Source of the DNA: [Clostridium] scindens
GTDB lineage: Bacteria; Bacillota; Clostridia; Lachnospirales; Lachnospiraceae
NCBI RefSeq assembly: GCF_019597925.1
Contig: NZ_CP080442.1
Coordinates: 1,654,001-1,718,000 of the forward strand
DNA: 64,000 bases
Direction: 5' to 3'
The translations under genes were made by a program, and so were the position numbers. This document shows, one piece after another, positions 35,559-44,559 of this stretch. The notes below the pieces were generated by a model, which saw only the letters and a program-made list of their open reading frames with translations, ran no database searches and was not told the origin of the DNA. Each line of letters starts with the position of its first letter. The stretch's first letter is position 1.

Positions 35559-36971
35559 TTAATTCCTGGGAAAGCACATAAGAAAAGTGGTTCCAACAGT
35601 GGGAACGCTGGAAACAGAAATATTTCCCCCATGTAGCTCTATAATATTTTTTGCAATGGCAAGTCCCAATCCAGTACCCTCCGGCTTTTGGTCAGTGCTT
35701 GCACCTCGATAATAGCGTTCAAATAACTTTTCTGTCTCTTTTTCGGTCATGCCTTTTCCGTTGTCGCTTAATGTGATGTTTATTTCATGCACAGAAGTCG
35801 ATATTTGCATGGTGATTTCGGTATCTTTATCACCATGCACAAAAGCATTCACAATCAAATTCTGAAATGCTCTAATCAGAAGTTTCTCATCAAAGGAAAA
35901 TAAAATTGTTTCTTCCGTGCTATCAAACTCAATACAGCGGTTTTCATATTCTGGGCGATTGAGTATATCAATGGTCATTTCCCTTAAAAAGCGAACAAGG
36001 TTTTGTTCTTGCCGATTGATGGGAACCATTCCGCTTTCAAGCCTATATGTCAGTTTTAAATCGTCCATCAAGTTTTCCATGTAGGCAGCATTTTTCAGCA
36101 TAATACCTGCATACCGTTTGCATTGCTCATCTGTCTTAGGCGTATCATTCAGTAAAATTTCAGAATATCCCTTAATTGGTGAGAGAGGTGTTTTTAAATC
36201 ATGCGTGATGTTTGCAATCCATTCTCGCCGCATATTCTCTGTTTCTTCCCGAAGTCTATCACTTGTTCTAATTTCCGTATCTAAAGAATTTAAGCTGTCA
36301 TACAAATCCCTAAAAGTTCCGTTATTTTTGCATGGCAGATAGGAGCGTTTTGATATATCTCTCACGGACATGGCCAAGCGGCTTATCATTTTTGCTGTCA
36401 AAAATCCGTATGCAATTCCGGCAGCAAGTATCACAAGCAAGAGAATGCCCACGGTGGAAAATACAATGGTCTTGCCGCCTGTAAATCGTTCTCCGTTTAA
36501 ATACATGGTGACTTTTCTAATATCCATCGGGAACTGTGTGATGTAAGTATAGTCCGTTTCCCCATAGGTTACTGTACCAACAAAAGAAGTGCTTTTCTCC
36601 GAATTACTATATCCCTTTTTGGCAAGTTGCAAAAGATCTGAAATTTCATAATGGGTAACGCTATCTTCTGTTGTTTGAAAACCGTAAATCTCATTACCTG
36701 CATCATCTAATATTTGCAATCCAATTTGATTATCCCGTAGCAGCTCAAGACCTGCCTGTTTTAATTGTGGCTTATCATCAATAAAAATAATTTGTTTCTT
36801 TAGGTCTTCTGTAAATGTACTGGGCCAATCACTTCTTACGGTTTCTCCATTTGGTTTCCCAATGGTAATCAGCAACATAAAAAGACCAATCGCAGCAAGG
36901 ATTGTACCAAGCAGAGATAGGAAGAAAATGAGGTAAATATGAAACACTGTGCGATAACCGGATTTCTTCAT
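35559..36971 (-). CDS. Sensor histidine kinase
   Basis: 470 residues: two membrane helices (about 10-35 and 168-192) around an extracellular domain, then HAMP-like linker, phospho-His in NITHDLKTPLSPI, N box (NLIVNAFVHG), G1 DNGKGM and G2 GTGLGLAIAK. VanS/BceS-like group. It abuts the response regulator gene (no gap) and the FMN-binding protein gene, so all five genes appear to be one operon. Confidence 0.93.
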   Translation of the reverse strand: MKKSGYRTVFHIYLIFFLSLLGTILAAIGLFMLLITIGKPNGETVRSDWPSTFTEDLKKQIIFIDDKPQLKQAGLELLRDNQIGLQILDDAGNEIYGFQTTEDSVTHYEISDLLQLAKKGYSNSEKSTSFVGTVTYGETDYTYITQFPMDIRKVTMYLNGERFTGGKTIVFSTVGILLLVILAAGIAYGFLTAKMISRLAMSVRDISKRSYLPCKNNGTFRDLYDSLNSLDTEIRTSDRLREETENMRREWIANITHDLKTPLSPIKGYSEILLNDTPKTDEQCKRYAGIMLKNAAYMENLMDDLKLTYRLESGMVPINRQEQNLVRFLREMTIDILNRPEYENRCIEFDSTEETILFSFDEKLLIRAFQNLIVNAFVHGDKDTEITMQISTSVHEINITLSDNGKGMTEKETEKLFERYYRGASTDQKPEGTGLGLAIAKNIIELHGGNISVSSVPTVGTTFLMCFPRN

Positions 36972-37676
36972 TTAATTAGTCCTTTTCTTTAGCTTATATC
37001 CAAGTCCTTTTACCGTAACAAGTTGTGTTGGACTCGATGGAGTATCTTCAATTTTTTCTCGAATATGCCGAATATGAACCATGATTGTGTTGTCGCAAAT
37101 ACTGCTGTATTCGCCCCAAACCTGTTCATACAGCCGTTCCTTGCTGATAATCTTATTCGCATTTTCCATAAGGTAGGAAAGCAGAAAAAATTCACGCCCG
37201 GTTAGTTCAATTTCCTGTCCTGCCTTATAAATGCGAGAACTTTCCTTATCAAGTGTGAGCGTTCCTACAGTCAACAAATCATTACTATTTGACTGTGCGG
37301 ATGATTGATACTGTTGGCGGCGGAGCTGTGCCTTTATTCTAAAGACGATTTCACGTGGGCTAAATGGCTTTGTTACATAGTCATCACCGCCGCAGGAGAG
37401 ACCGAGAATTTTATCCACATCATCATTTTTTGACGAGAGGAACAGAACAGAGCAAAGGGAGAACTCTCGTAGTTTTTTGCAGACCTCAATACCGTCTATA
37501 TCCGGTAGCATAATATCAAGCACTACTACATCGGGTTTAAACTCCCTGCAAGCCTGTAATGCTTCCATGCCGGTATGTGCTTTTTGAATGGACTGAAAGC
37601 CATCTTGCCGCAGAGTTTCCTCTATTAAATCTGCAATATCTTTTTCATCGTCAACAAGCAATATTTTACCGTTCAA
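36972..37676 (-). CDS. OmpR-family response regulator
   Basis: 234 residues from the preferred TTG start: receiver domain (ILLVDDEKD; phospho-Asp in VVVLDIMLPD; Lys in TKPF) and winged-helix output domain (ELTGREFFLL, NTIMVHIRHIREK, VKGLGYKLKK). An ATG at 37727 is in frame but would overlap the HTH gene by 62 bases; AGCAGGTGA just before TTG 37676 fits better. Cognate to the adjacent kinase and likely controls the ABC operon. Confidence 0.92.
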   Translation of the reverse strand: MNGKILLVDDEKDIADLIEETLRQDGFQSIQKAHTGMEALQACREFKPDVVVLDIMLPDIDGIEVCKKLREFSLCSVLFLSSKNDDVDKILGLSCGGDDYVTKPFSPREIVFRIKAQLRRQQYQSSAQSNSNDLLTVGTLTLDKESSRIYKAGQEIELTGREFFLLSYLMENANKIISKERLYEQVWGEYSSICDNTIMVHIRHIREKIEDTPSSPTQLVTVKGLGYKLKKRTN

Positions 37677-37857
37677 TAGTTTCACCTGCTTTCCGTTTTG
37701 TTCTTCCGTCAATAGGCTTTTCGGCATCCTTAGGAATAAGCCACATATATCCTATTTTTGAAATGTCGGGAATACGGCTATCTGCACAGAGTTTTTGCAC
37801 TCGTCTTTCTGAAATCCCCCATTTTTTAGCTGCCTCCGGGGCTGATATATAATCCAT
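37666..37857 (-). CDS. Small helix-turn-helix (excisionase-like) protein
   Basis: 63 residues with an AlpA/MerR-like HTH at the start: DYISAPEAAKKWGISERRVQ, then LCADSRIPDISKIGYMWLIPKDAEKP. Such small proteins are common on integrative elements, often next to regulators, and act as excisionase-like or regulatory DNA binders. It overlaps the response regulator start by about 11 bases and is read first in the operon. Confidence 0.72.
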   Translation of the reverse strand: MDYISAPEAAKKWGISERRVQKLCADSRIPDISKIGYMWLIPKDAEKPIDGRTKRKAGETIER

Positions 37858-38020
37858 TTGCCGACCATCCTTTTTAACTTTTTATCTAATTATATACGGA
37901 CACACGAATAATAACAACAAAATTCCAGCAATTATATGCTCTATCACAGTCAATACTATGTATGAGTAATCATATCCAAAGCACATGGGTGAATGGTAAA
38001 ATGTAATAGGGTGAAATATT

Positions 38021-38309
38021 ATGAAGGAAGCAAAAGAAAAGTTTAATTTTAAGGCGTTCGGATTGGCTATAAAAGAGGCACGAAAGGCAAAGGGATATTC
38101 AAGGAACGCATTGGCAAATGAGCTATGAGCTTGTCACTCTTTTGGATGTTTCGGTAGACACATTCTTTTTTCCCAATAAGGAAACAGACAAATCCACGCA
38201 GCGCAGACAGCTTGACAGTCTGCTGGATGAAGTCAGCGACCAGGGATTACGAATAGTCACCGCCACGGCAAAAGAGATTAAGGAAGTCGAAACAGAGGGC
38301 AAAGCATGA
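38021..38309 (+). pseudogene. XRE-family regulator, broken by internal deletion
   Basis: The N-terminal part (MKEAKEKFNFKAFGLAIKE, 38021-38128) ends at a TGA; the C-terminal part (YELVTLLDVSVDTFFFP onward, from 38118) continues in another frame to 38309. Intact relatives on conjugative elements have roughly 20-25 more residues between, holding the recognition helix. The junction reads ATGAGCTATGAGCT, a 7-base direct repeat, as if left by slippage. Therefore non-functional. Confidence 0.7.
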
Positions 38310-38340
38310 GCCTGAACATACAACTGAATATGGCATGAGG

Positions 38341-38375
38341 AACGCTATTAGCCCATATGGTTTATAGCGTTTTTC
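38341..38375 (+). terminator. Terminator after the XRE pseudogene
   Basis: AACGCTAT (38341-38348) and ATAGCGTT (38364-38371) followed by TTTTC. The stretch to 38554 holds one more weak hairpin (AGCAAGCG ... TTTGCT near 38448-38470) and nothing else I can name. Confidence 0.6.
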
Positions 38376-38554
38376 TATTGAAGATGGTAGCCAAACCGTT
38401 CCTTTGGGGATTACCTAAATACGAGAGAACTAAGAACAGCAAGCATAGCAAGCGAGTACCCGTTTGCTATTTTTCCTGTTTTCAGGTCCCTTGCCCGAAA
38501 ATGAAAAAGGCTTATTGGGAGTTTCCCAAACCCTTATAAGAACGGAGGAACACT

Positions 38555-38695
38555 TTGGCGAACAGAAAGAGAAAAATCCAAATGAAATTTGTGGTGACAG
38601 CCGAGGAAAAAGAGCTGATAATGGTGATTTGCCATTACGGTATAATCACGGGTTTTCTCTATTCGGAAAACTGCCATGTATGGTTGCCACCATAA
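38555..38695 (+). pseudogene. MobC-like mobilisation protein fragment
   Basis: A 46-residue frame from TTG 38555 behind GGAGGA (38544-38549): it begins ANRKRKIQMKFVVTAEEKEL, like the N-terminus of MobC-type relaxosome accessory proteins (usually about 110-120 residues), then diverges into an unrelated tail and stops. A truncated relic of the mobilisation region. Confidence 0.55.
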
Positions 38696-38701
38696 AATAA
38701 T

Positions 38702-38742
38702 GAAGGGCGAAAAGTCTTAAAAATAGGCTTTTTGCCCTTGCT
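38702..38742. terminator. Hairpin at the right edge of the element remnant
   Basis: AAGGGC-G-AAAAG (38702-38713 area) pairs with CTTTTTGCCCTT around an AT-rich loop. It can act as a terminator on both strands. A smaller AGGCGG/CCGCCT hairpin follows at about 38779-38797, before the end of blaR1. Confidence 0.6.
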
Positions 38743-38882
38743 TTATATATAACAGTTACAAAAAGATATGTCAATTGTAGGCGGTAAATCCGCCTGTTAT
38801 TCGGTCATGCTAGACTACTTCGAAAGTCGCCCCTCATACAGAAAAAGTTTTACATTCTCGATTTTTTCTTGAATTGACAGTT

Positions 38883-40673
38883 TCAGATTGTGATAGAATT
38901 TAAAATCTCTACGGTTATCTCGGAGGCATTGCTGCCGGTAGCATTATCGGCATTTTGCAGGTTTGTGGCAAAGCAGTAAACTCGTTCGCCGCGTTCAAGA
39001 AAGCCGATAAACCACCCATTTGAACTCTGCCCGTTCACTACCCCTGTGCCAGTTTTTCCATATAATCTTCCGATGGCAGTATCAGAAATAAATAAAGAAT
39101 TCTTTATCGCCTGAACATTCTCTTCTTCAAAAGCCCACTTGTTTTCCAGCAGATTTGATAAAAGCATCACTTGTTCTACTGGGGATATCTTTAAGGAAGA
39201 TTCCGCCCAATAATAGTTAATACCAGCAGTCAGATCGCAGTTTCCATAAGAGATTTTTTTATAATAGGAATAGAGTTTCTGATATCCTAACTGTATATCC
39301 AGGTTTTGAAAATACCAGTTTACGGAATTTTGCATGGCGGTTGCAAGGGTTTGATCTTTATTCCATGTATCAAAGGAATAAGTAGTTCCATCCCATTTTT
39401 GACCAGAGGCATCATAATGGATGATGTCTTCCTCCAATGCAAAGAGTCCGCTATATATTTTAAACGTAGAATCAGGAGAGATGCGTTTGGTGCTCAATTC
39501 CTGATTGTATATCTGATATTGATCGCTAACTGTATCATATAAGACGAATGTTCCGTCCGTTCCTTTGAAATAGGAGGACAGATCCATGGCTTCTACATTT
39601 TGAGACTGAAAATTATAGGACGCATCTTGCGAAGCGTATACGGTCAGCAAAGGGCTTAGGCAATAGACCATTGTGCAAATCAATAGTAATAATACGGCAC
39701 TTTTCCGTCTTTGCTTTGGAGTATTAGATTTATAGCTGGCAATTTCCTTGATCCGCTGAATCATTACCTTCTTTTCTCCGCCCAAACGGGATAGAGGGGA
39801 GAGAAAGGCATTGTGCGGCATCCTCTGGGCATATCTGATTAATGTATAGCCATAATTTGTAGATTGGCTTTTTCCAACAATATGAATCACGGAATTATCA
39901 CAAGCAATTTCCCGATCTTTTTGCAATACCCGGAATCCATACCAGATAAATGGATTGAACCAATAGATAACTTGCAGGATACAGGTAATGTAATTCAATG
40001 CGGCATCTTTATGCCTATAATGCAGCAACTCGTGCAAGAAAATGAACCGTACATCTTCATCCGATAAAAGTATGTCCATGTCTTGCGGAATAATAACCCT
40101 TGGATGGAGCAGGCCATAGGATACCGGGCTGGATATATTGCAGGAAGCATAGAGAGAAACCTTGCGCCTGATACGAAGTTCATTCAAGCATTCAGAATAC
40201 TGTCTATACAAATCGGGTTCATTTTCTTCCGATATTAAATACGCAGATTTTCTGATGGAATAAATCTTTATAATGTGATATGCAAAATATAACGTGGTTA
40301 TCAAACAGCCTATGATCCATATAGAAATGAAGATGCTGTTTAACTGACTCAGGGCAGAACTGTCATAGGATGCCGCAAAATCAGATATACCCAGCTGAGC
40401 AGGCAAAGCCGCATTATCTAATGGTTTCACAGAACTTCCAAGCGTACTAGCAGCCTCTGGGTAGAATAAATATTGTATTCTTTGAAGCAGTGAAGCAGGA
40501 GGAATGCTTTTAAGAGGTATAAAGGGAATTATCGCTGCACAGACAAAAATATACCATAGATGATACTGGCTGCTTATAGTAAGATGCTTTTTAAAAATCT
40601 TTTTCACCGAGAGGATCAATCCCAGCAAAATAGTAATTACAAGATTACACAATAGAAAATGTAGTGCAAACAT
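38883..40673 (-). CDS. blaR1: BlaR1/MecR1-type beta-lactam sensor-transducer
   Basis: 596 residues. The N-terminal membrane part carries an M56 metalloprotease (zinc motif HELLHYRHKD with downstream acidic ligand ACDNSV). After the last helix (about 330-350) an extracellular penicillin-binding sensor follows with the acylation motif STFK and KTGTG. Beta-lactam acylation of the Ser would activate the protease and inactivate BlaI. Its gene starts 5 bases after blaI. No ordinary beta-lactamase gene is adjacent, so the output of this sensor is open. Confidence 0.92.
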   Translation of the reverse strand: MFALHFLLCNLVITILLGLILSVKKIFKKHLTISSQYHLWYIFVCAAIIPFIPLKSIPPASLLQRIQYLFYPEAASTLGSSVKPLDNAALPAQLGISDFAASYDSSALSQLNSIFISIWIIGCLITTLYFAYHIIKIYSIRKSAYLISEENEPDLYRQYSECLNELRIRRKVSLYASCNISSPVSYGLLHPRVIIPQDMDILLSDEDVRFIFLHELLHYRHKDAALNYITCILQVIYWFNPFIWYGFRVLQKDREIACDNSVIHIVGKSQSTNYGYTLIRYAQRMPHNAFLSPLSRLGGEKKVMIQRIKEIASYKSNTPKQRRKSAVLLLLICTMVYCLSPLLTVYASQDASYNFQSQNVEAMDLSSYFKGTDGTFVLYDTVSDQYQIYNQELSTKRISPDSTFKIYSGLFALEEDIIHYDASGQKWDGTTYSFDTWNKDQTLATAMQNSVNWYFQNLDIQLGYQKLYSYYKKISYGNCDLTAGINYYWAESSLKISPVEQVMLLSNLLENKWAFEEENVQAIKNSLFISDTAIGRLYGKTGTGVVNGQSSNGWFIGFLERGERVYCFATNLQNADNATGSNASEITVEILNSITI

Positions 40674-40678
40674 CAGAT

Positions 40679-41062
40679 TTAATCACCACCATTCAATTTT
40701 GAATCAAGCAAATGGTACATAGTTCTTAAATCCTGATCAGATAACTGTGCGTTTGATAGCAGCGATGACAATAGCGGGGCTGCCTCGCCATCATAAAAAC
40801 GCGTTAAAAATGAGCGGTTTTCCTGTGATAAATATTTGCTTTTCGATATGATCGGAAAGTAGTAGTACATGCGCCCTCTTTGTTCATAAGAAATAACATG
40901 TTTTGAGACTAAGCGGGATAATAAGGTATGAACCGTTTTGGAACTCCAGTTATGAACGGCAGGTACTTTTGCACAGATATCATTCGTGCTGATAGGAGAA
41001 TCCTCCCATACAATTTTCATGATTTCATATTCAGCTTCTGAAATTTGAGGTAATTTTTCCAT
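40679..41062 (-). CDS. blaI: BlaI/MecI family repressor
   Basis: 127 residues: winged-helix N-terminal half (ISEAEYEIMKIVWEDSPIST, WSSKTVHTLLSRLVSKHVI) and a dimerisation tail (FYDGEAAPLLSSLLSNAQLS). It represses its own operon and, from the matching operator, the divergent lipoprotein gene. AAAGGAG precedes the start. Confidence 0.92.
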   Translation of the reverse strand: MEKLPQISEAEYEIMKIVWEDSPISTNDICAKVPAVHNWSSKTVHTLLSRLVSKHVISYEQRGRMYYYFPIISKSKYLSQENRSFLTRFYDGEAAPLLSSLLSNAQLSDQDLRTMYHLLDSKLNGGD

Positions 41063-41080
41063 GATTTCTGCTCCTTTAAT

Positions 41081-41124
41081 CTTACTTATGTAGTAATTAT
41101 AAAAGATAGAGTTGTAAACGTCAA
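41081..41124 (-). promoter_or_regulatory. blaI-blaR1 promoter and operator
   Basis: Minus strand: -35 TTGACG (41124-41119), 17 bases, -10 TATAAT (41101-41096), immediately followed by TTACTACATAAGTAAG (41096-41081), a near-palindrome of the BlaI type. A bound repressor would cover the start point. Confidence 0.8.
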
Positions 41125-41132
41125 GAATTCTA

Positions 41133-41183
41133 TTGACAAAAAAGTTGGGAAAGGAACATAATATTATATACTACGATTGTAAG
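41133..41183 (+). promoter_or_regulatory. Lipoprotein gene promoter with second BlaI-type operator
   Basis: -35 TTGACA (41133-41138), -10 CATAAT (41157-41162), then ATACTACGATTGTAAG (41168-41183), which shares TACTACnnnnGTAAG with the operator on the other side. BlaI probably controls both directions. Confidence 0.75.
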
Positions 41184-41202
41184 ACTTAAATGGGAGACTA
41201 TT

Positions 41203-42459
41203 ATGAATACAAAAAGAACAGGAATTATGCTGTTGATTTTATTATCCCTGTCTGGGTGCGCCGCGCCGGAACAGGAGGAAAGCACTTATATTGCCGAATC
41301 ATCTGATCATAAGGATGATTTTGGGAGTGGGGAAGAACAAGATGAAAATGAAGATTATGAACTGAAGAATATCAAGATGAAGCCAGAAGAAGTAGAGGAA
41401 CTGTCAAAATCGGTTTTGGAAGTCGCAGAAAAATGCCAGGCAGCTTACCGCAAAGCGGGTAAGAATGATGCATCGGATATTGCGCTTCAAGAAGAAACTG
41501 TACATCAGATGATCGAAGATGCGGCTAAAGGCGGGCTGTCAATCACCTGTGGAGGAACCGACTACAACATGCAGAATTATGAGAAAGTGGATCAGGAGTT
41601 AAATAAGGCGAAAAAAGGGAAGAACGCAGAGACAGAATTTTACGAAATAAATACCAGTGGAATCTTAAGATATATCCGGCTTCAATTTAAAAAGCAAAAG
41701 TTGTATGTGACATCTGTGAGTGCAATACTGAATGATAATGCGAAAGCCCAGATCCAGCAAGTAGAAAAAATACAGGCGTATGACTGGGAATATACGCAGA
41801 AAGGATGGCTCATATGGGAAAAAGCGTTGTCAAGGAATCAAGAGATGGATATGCATGTGTTTTATAGAGTTCTGCCGTTAGACGCAAAATGCAGGGAACT
41901 TGGAAATAAATGCATTATACCGGTGAGTTACTTTTGCAATAATTTATTCCTGACAGATTGGGATGTGAACAGCATGGGAAATCTGGAATTTAATGATCTG
42001 TATGAATTCTTATACCAGATGAAATATGGGGAAAAGATGGATGAAGAAATATATGAGGGAGGCATTCCCAAAATAGAATTTGAAGAGGTGGTACAGTCAT
42101 TTTTTGATATTTCAACAGAACAATTAGAAACATTTGCCCGATACGATAAAGAAAGAGGCGTTTATCCTTGGGAATCAATTAAATGCTGGAACCGTATTCC
42201 GCAATTCCAACCGTTTCCGGAAGTTGTAAACTATATAGAAAATGAGGATGGATCCTTGACTTTGCTCGTAGAAGCTGTTTTTACGGAAGGAGGTAAGGAT
42301 TGTTCTTTTAAACACGAAGTAACAATAAAAGAGCAAGGGGAGGGCTGGATCTATCTTGGAAATATGACTGAAAAAGACGAATCCTATAGGATTTTGCAGT
42401 ACCGGCCAAGGAGAGCGTTTTACAATACCAATAAAGAGCGGACAGACTTAGACCAATAG
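41203..42459 (+). CDS. Predicted lipoprotein, function unknown
   Basis: 418 residues. A signal peptide with lipobox LSLSGC anchors it to the outer face of the membrane; an acidic, low-complexity stretch follows (residues about 25-55), then a globular part with alternating strands and no motif I recognise. Divergent from blaI-blaR1 and carrying the same operator, so it is probably induced with that system. It could be an accessory cell-wall protein or a target-protection factor; this is inference. Confidence 0.7.
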   Translation: MNTKRTGIMLLILLSLSGCAAPEQEESTYIAESSDHKDDFGSGEEQDENEDYELKNIKMKPEEVEELSKSVLEVAEKCQAAYRKAGKNDASDIALQEETVHQMIEDAAKGGLSITCGGTDYNMQNYEKVDQELNKAKKGKNAETEFYEINTSGILRYIRLQFKKQKLYVTSVSAILNDNAKAQIQQVEKIQAYDWEYTQKGWLIWEKALSRNQEMDMHVFYRVLPLDAKCRELGNKCIIPVSYFCNNLFLTDWDVNSMGNLEFNDLYEFLYQMKYGEKMDEEIYEGGIPKIEFEEVVQSFFDISTEQLETFARYDKERGVYPWESIKCWNRIPQFQPFPEVVNYIENEDGSLTLLVEAVFTEGGKDCSFKHEVTIKEQGEGWIYLGNMTEKDESYRILQYRPRRAFYNTNKERTDLDQ

Positions 42460-42523
42460 ATTTGCATAGATATAGTTTAAAGGACATGATATACTATAAG
42501 CAGTCAGAATATGTCAGATTACG

Positions 42524-42562
42524 GCTTGCAGAACTCGGGGTGAGGAAATCTGCAAGCTTTTT
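42524..42562 (+). terminator. Terminator after the lipoprotein gene
   Basis: GCTTGCAGA (42524-42532) pairs with TCTGCAAGC (42549-42557), followed by TTTTT. Confidence 0.75.
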
Positions 42563-42596
42563 ATATAAAGAATAGCCAGGAAAGGACGGCCTTAGG

Positions 42597-44456
42597 ATGG
42601 AGAGAGAAAAATCGTATGCGGTATATCTGAAGCGGGGTTGCATTGCGGTACTGAAAGTAGAAGTGTTTTTTAAATTGATTGCCTTTTTCGTGATAGGGCC
42701 GCTTTTGGACTGGGCTTTTACTACCTGGGTTCTGGATGATATTCCTGTATTTAACGAAGCAATGTTTTTAAGCATTCTTTCACCCGTCAGCCTGGTGCTT
42801 GCGGTCATAATATTCCTGGCTGTTGCACTGTGGTGCTATTATGAAATAAGCTGCCTTATTACTGCGGTGTATCTTAGCAGAATGAGGGAAAAACTGAGCC
42901 TGGAGGATATTTTAAAAAGTTCTAAGGAGGCGATGAAGGGAATGAGGCATTTTTCCCTTCCGCTATCAGCCATATATTTTGTATTATTCTTGCCTTTGGT
43001 ACATGCAGGATATTTAAACTCCCTTGTCCCTAAAGTTGATATTCCAAGATTTGTAGTGGGCGAACTGCAGAGGACAAGCATGGGAAATCTGGGGATCCGG
43101 GCGATACAGGCAGGGTACATCGTGGTGTTTCTTATATTGCTCTTAGTACCATTTGCCATGGTTCTAAAGCGGGAGAGTTTCCCAAAGGCCGTAAAGCAAA
43201 ACTTTATCTGGTACCGTCAATTCAGTTGGAAAGATAGATTTCTGCTGTGGGCAATTTTTATATTCTGGATATTTCTGGAGAACTGGATTCTGGATTCTTT
43301 ACAGGGAAAGCTGATCCAGGACCAGGACTTTAATCTATCTGTGCTGAAATATTTTTTGCGGTCCCATACCTACAGGGTAGGGCTTGCGTGCTGGATTGTT
43401 CTTGCTCTGATTCAATGTGTGGCAATCGTGCTGGTGTTTTTATGGATCACCCGATTGCTGGATAAATATAAAGCGTTGCCTTATTTGCCAGAACAGGCGG
43501 GCGGGAAAGAAGGATTAAAGAAAGGCTTGCCTGCGAAGGCTGGAAAAGAAAGACGTATAGCCAGACTATGCAAGAAAATCTGGAGTTCCAGAAGTTCTAA
43601 AAAGATCTGGGCCGGCATGCTTCTTATAGCAATTGCAGCAGCGGCTACGGATTATTTTAACGAAGCGCCTTTGGTGCATGAACCATGGGCAATCGGGCAT
43701 AGAGGATGCATATTTGAAGCGGAAAATACGATTGCGGCAGTGGAGAGGGCCTCGGGACTTGGGGCGGATTATGCGGAAATTGATGTACAGCTTTCAAAAG
43801 ACGGTGTCCCTATGGTGATTCATGATGAAGATTTGCAGAGACTTGCAGATATGCCGGAGAAGGTAGAGAACCTGACGGCAGATCAATTACAGGAACTGAC
43901 AGTTATTTCCAATGGGGAAAAGGGGAAGATACCAACGTTTCAGGAAATGGTTGAAGCAGTCAAAAATACGAAAGACAAGACCGGGCTGCTGGTTGAGCTA
44001 AAGCCTACAGCAGAGAATCGGGATGAACTCGTCAGCAAGATAATAGAGACTGTGGAAAAATGTAATGCAAAGAACCAGTGCATCTTTATGTCGCTTGATT
44101 ATGAAAGCGTATACCAGCTGCAGGCGGAGCATCCTGAATGGTGGATAGGCTACTGCATATATGGAGACGTGGGAAAGATGGAGGATGCTGTATGGGAATA
44201 TAACATTGATTTCCTGGCAGTGGAAGAAGGACTGGCAAGCAATAAGTTTATGGAAAAGGCTAGAAACAGCGGGCTTGCGGTGTATATCTGGACCTCTAAT
44301 AACTTTGATGATATGGAAAATTATCTTGAGATGGGGGCATCCGGGATTATTACCGATCTTCCGGATCTGGCCAGAGATACGATAGACAGATACATGAAAG
44401 ACCATCAAGAATACTATGCGTATGATGGAAAGGGATATCCGAAGAAAAAGAATTGA
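42597..44456 (+). CDS. Membrane-anchored glycerophosphodiester phosphodiesterase
   Basis: 619 residues. The first about 340 hold six to eight membrane helices (GDPD membrane domain); the C-terminal 245 form the GDPD TIM barrel with GHRGCIFEAENT, EIDVQLSKDG, HDEDLQRL and LVELKP motifs that carry the catalytic His and metal ligands. It should hydrolyse glycerophosphodiesters or lipoteichoic-acid-type backbones at the membrane surface. Upstream AGGAAAGGA supports the ATG. Confidence 0.9.
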   Translation: MEREKSYAVYLKRGCIAVLKVEVFFKLIAFFVIGPLLDWAFTTWVLDDIPVFNEAMFLSILSPVSLVLAVIIFLAVALWCYYEISCLITAVYLSRMREKLSLEDILKSSKEAMKGMRHFSLPLSAIYFVLFLPLVHAGYLNSLVPKVDIPRFVVGELQRTSMGNLGIRAIQAGYIVVFLILLLVPFAMVLKRESFPKAVKQNFIWYRQFSWKDRFLLWAIFIFWIFLENWILDSLQGKLIQDQDFNLSVLKYFLRSHTYRVGLACWIVLALIQCVAIVLVFLWITRLLDKYKALPYLPEQAGGKEGLKKGLPAKAGKERRIARLCKKIWSSRSSKKIWAGMLLIAIAAAATDYFNEAPLVHEPWAIGHRGCIFEAENTIAAVERASGLGADYAEIDVQLSKDGVPMVIHDEDLQRLADMPEKVENLTADQLQELTVISNGEKGKIPTFQEMVEAVKNTKDKTGLLVELKPTAENRDELVSKIIETVEKCNAKNQCIFMSLDYESVYQLQAEHPEWWIGYCIYGDVGKMEDAVWEYNIDFLAVEEGLASNKFMEKARNSGLAVYIWTSNNFDDMENYLEMGASGIITDLPDLARDTIDRYMKDHQEYYAYDGKGYPKKKN

Positions 44457-44483
44457 AAAATTGTTCAGCCAGGTAAGAAATAC

Positions 44484-44529
44484 TTGACAGATCTAAATGT
44501 AACCTATATTATTACAGTATAAACTGTAA
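44484..44529 (+). promoter_or_regulatory. Promoter with palindromic operator-like site
   Basis: -35 TTGACA (44484-44489), 17 bases, -10 TATTAT (44507-44512). TTACAGT (44512-44518) and ACTGTAA (44523-44529) form an exact inverted repeat around ATAA and cover the start point, so a repressor site is likely. It is not the TACTACnnnnGTAAG type of blaI. Confidence 0.7.
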
Positions 44530-44559
44530 CCGTATAAGTAACAGAAAGGAGCATGTCAT

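Larger units (their letters stand above)
31372..38742. mobile_element. Remnant of an integrative/mobilisable element with an ABC-TCS cassette
   Basis: Between tsf and the blaR1 locus lies a block that reads unlike the neighbouring chromosome: a truncated sigma-factor-like gene, a small HTH gene, a frameshifted XRE regulator and a MobC-like fragment flank a minus-strand two-component system and ABC transporter. All are gene types found together on Tn916/Tn1549-type conjugative elements. No integrase, relaxase or clean terminal repeat is visible, so it is a decayed remnant and its borders are approximate. Confidence 0.6.

Noticed and set aside
38464..38700. Plus-strand frame 38464-38700 as a gene
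   Set aside because: It is a shadow of the MobC-like fragment, which has the better binding site and recognisable sequence in another frame.
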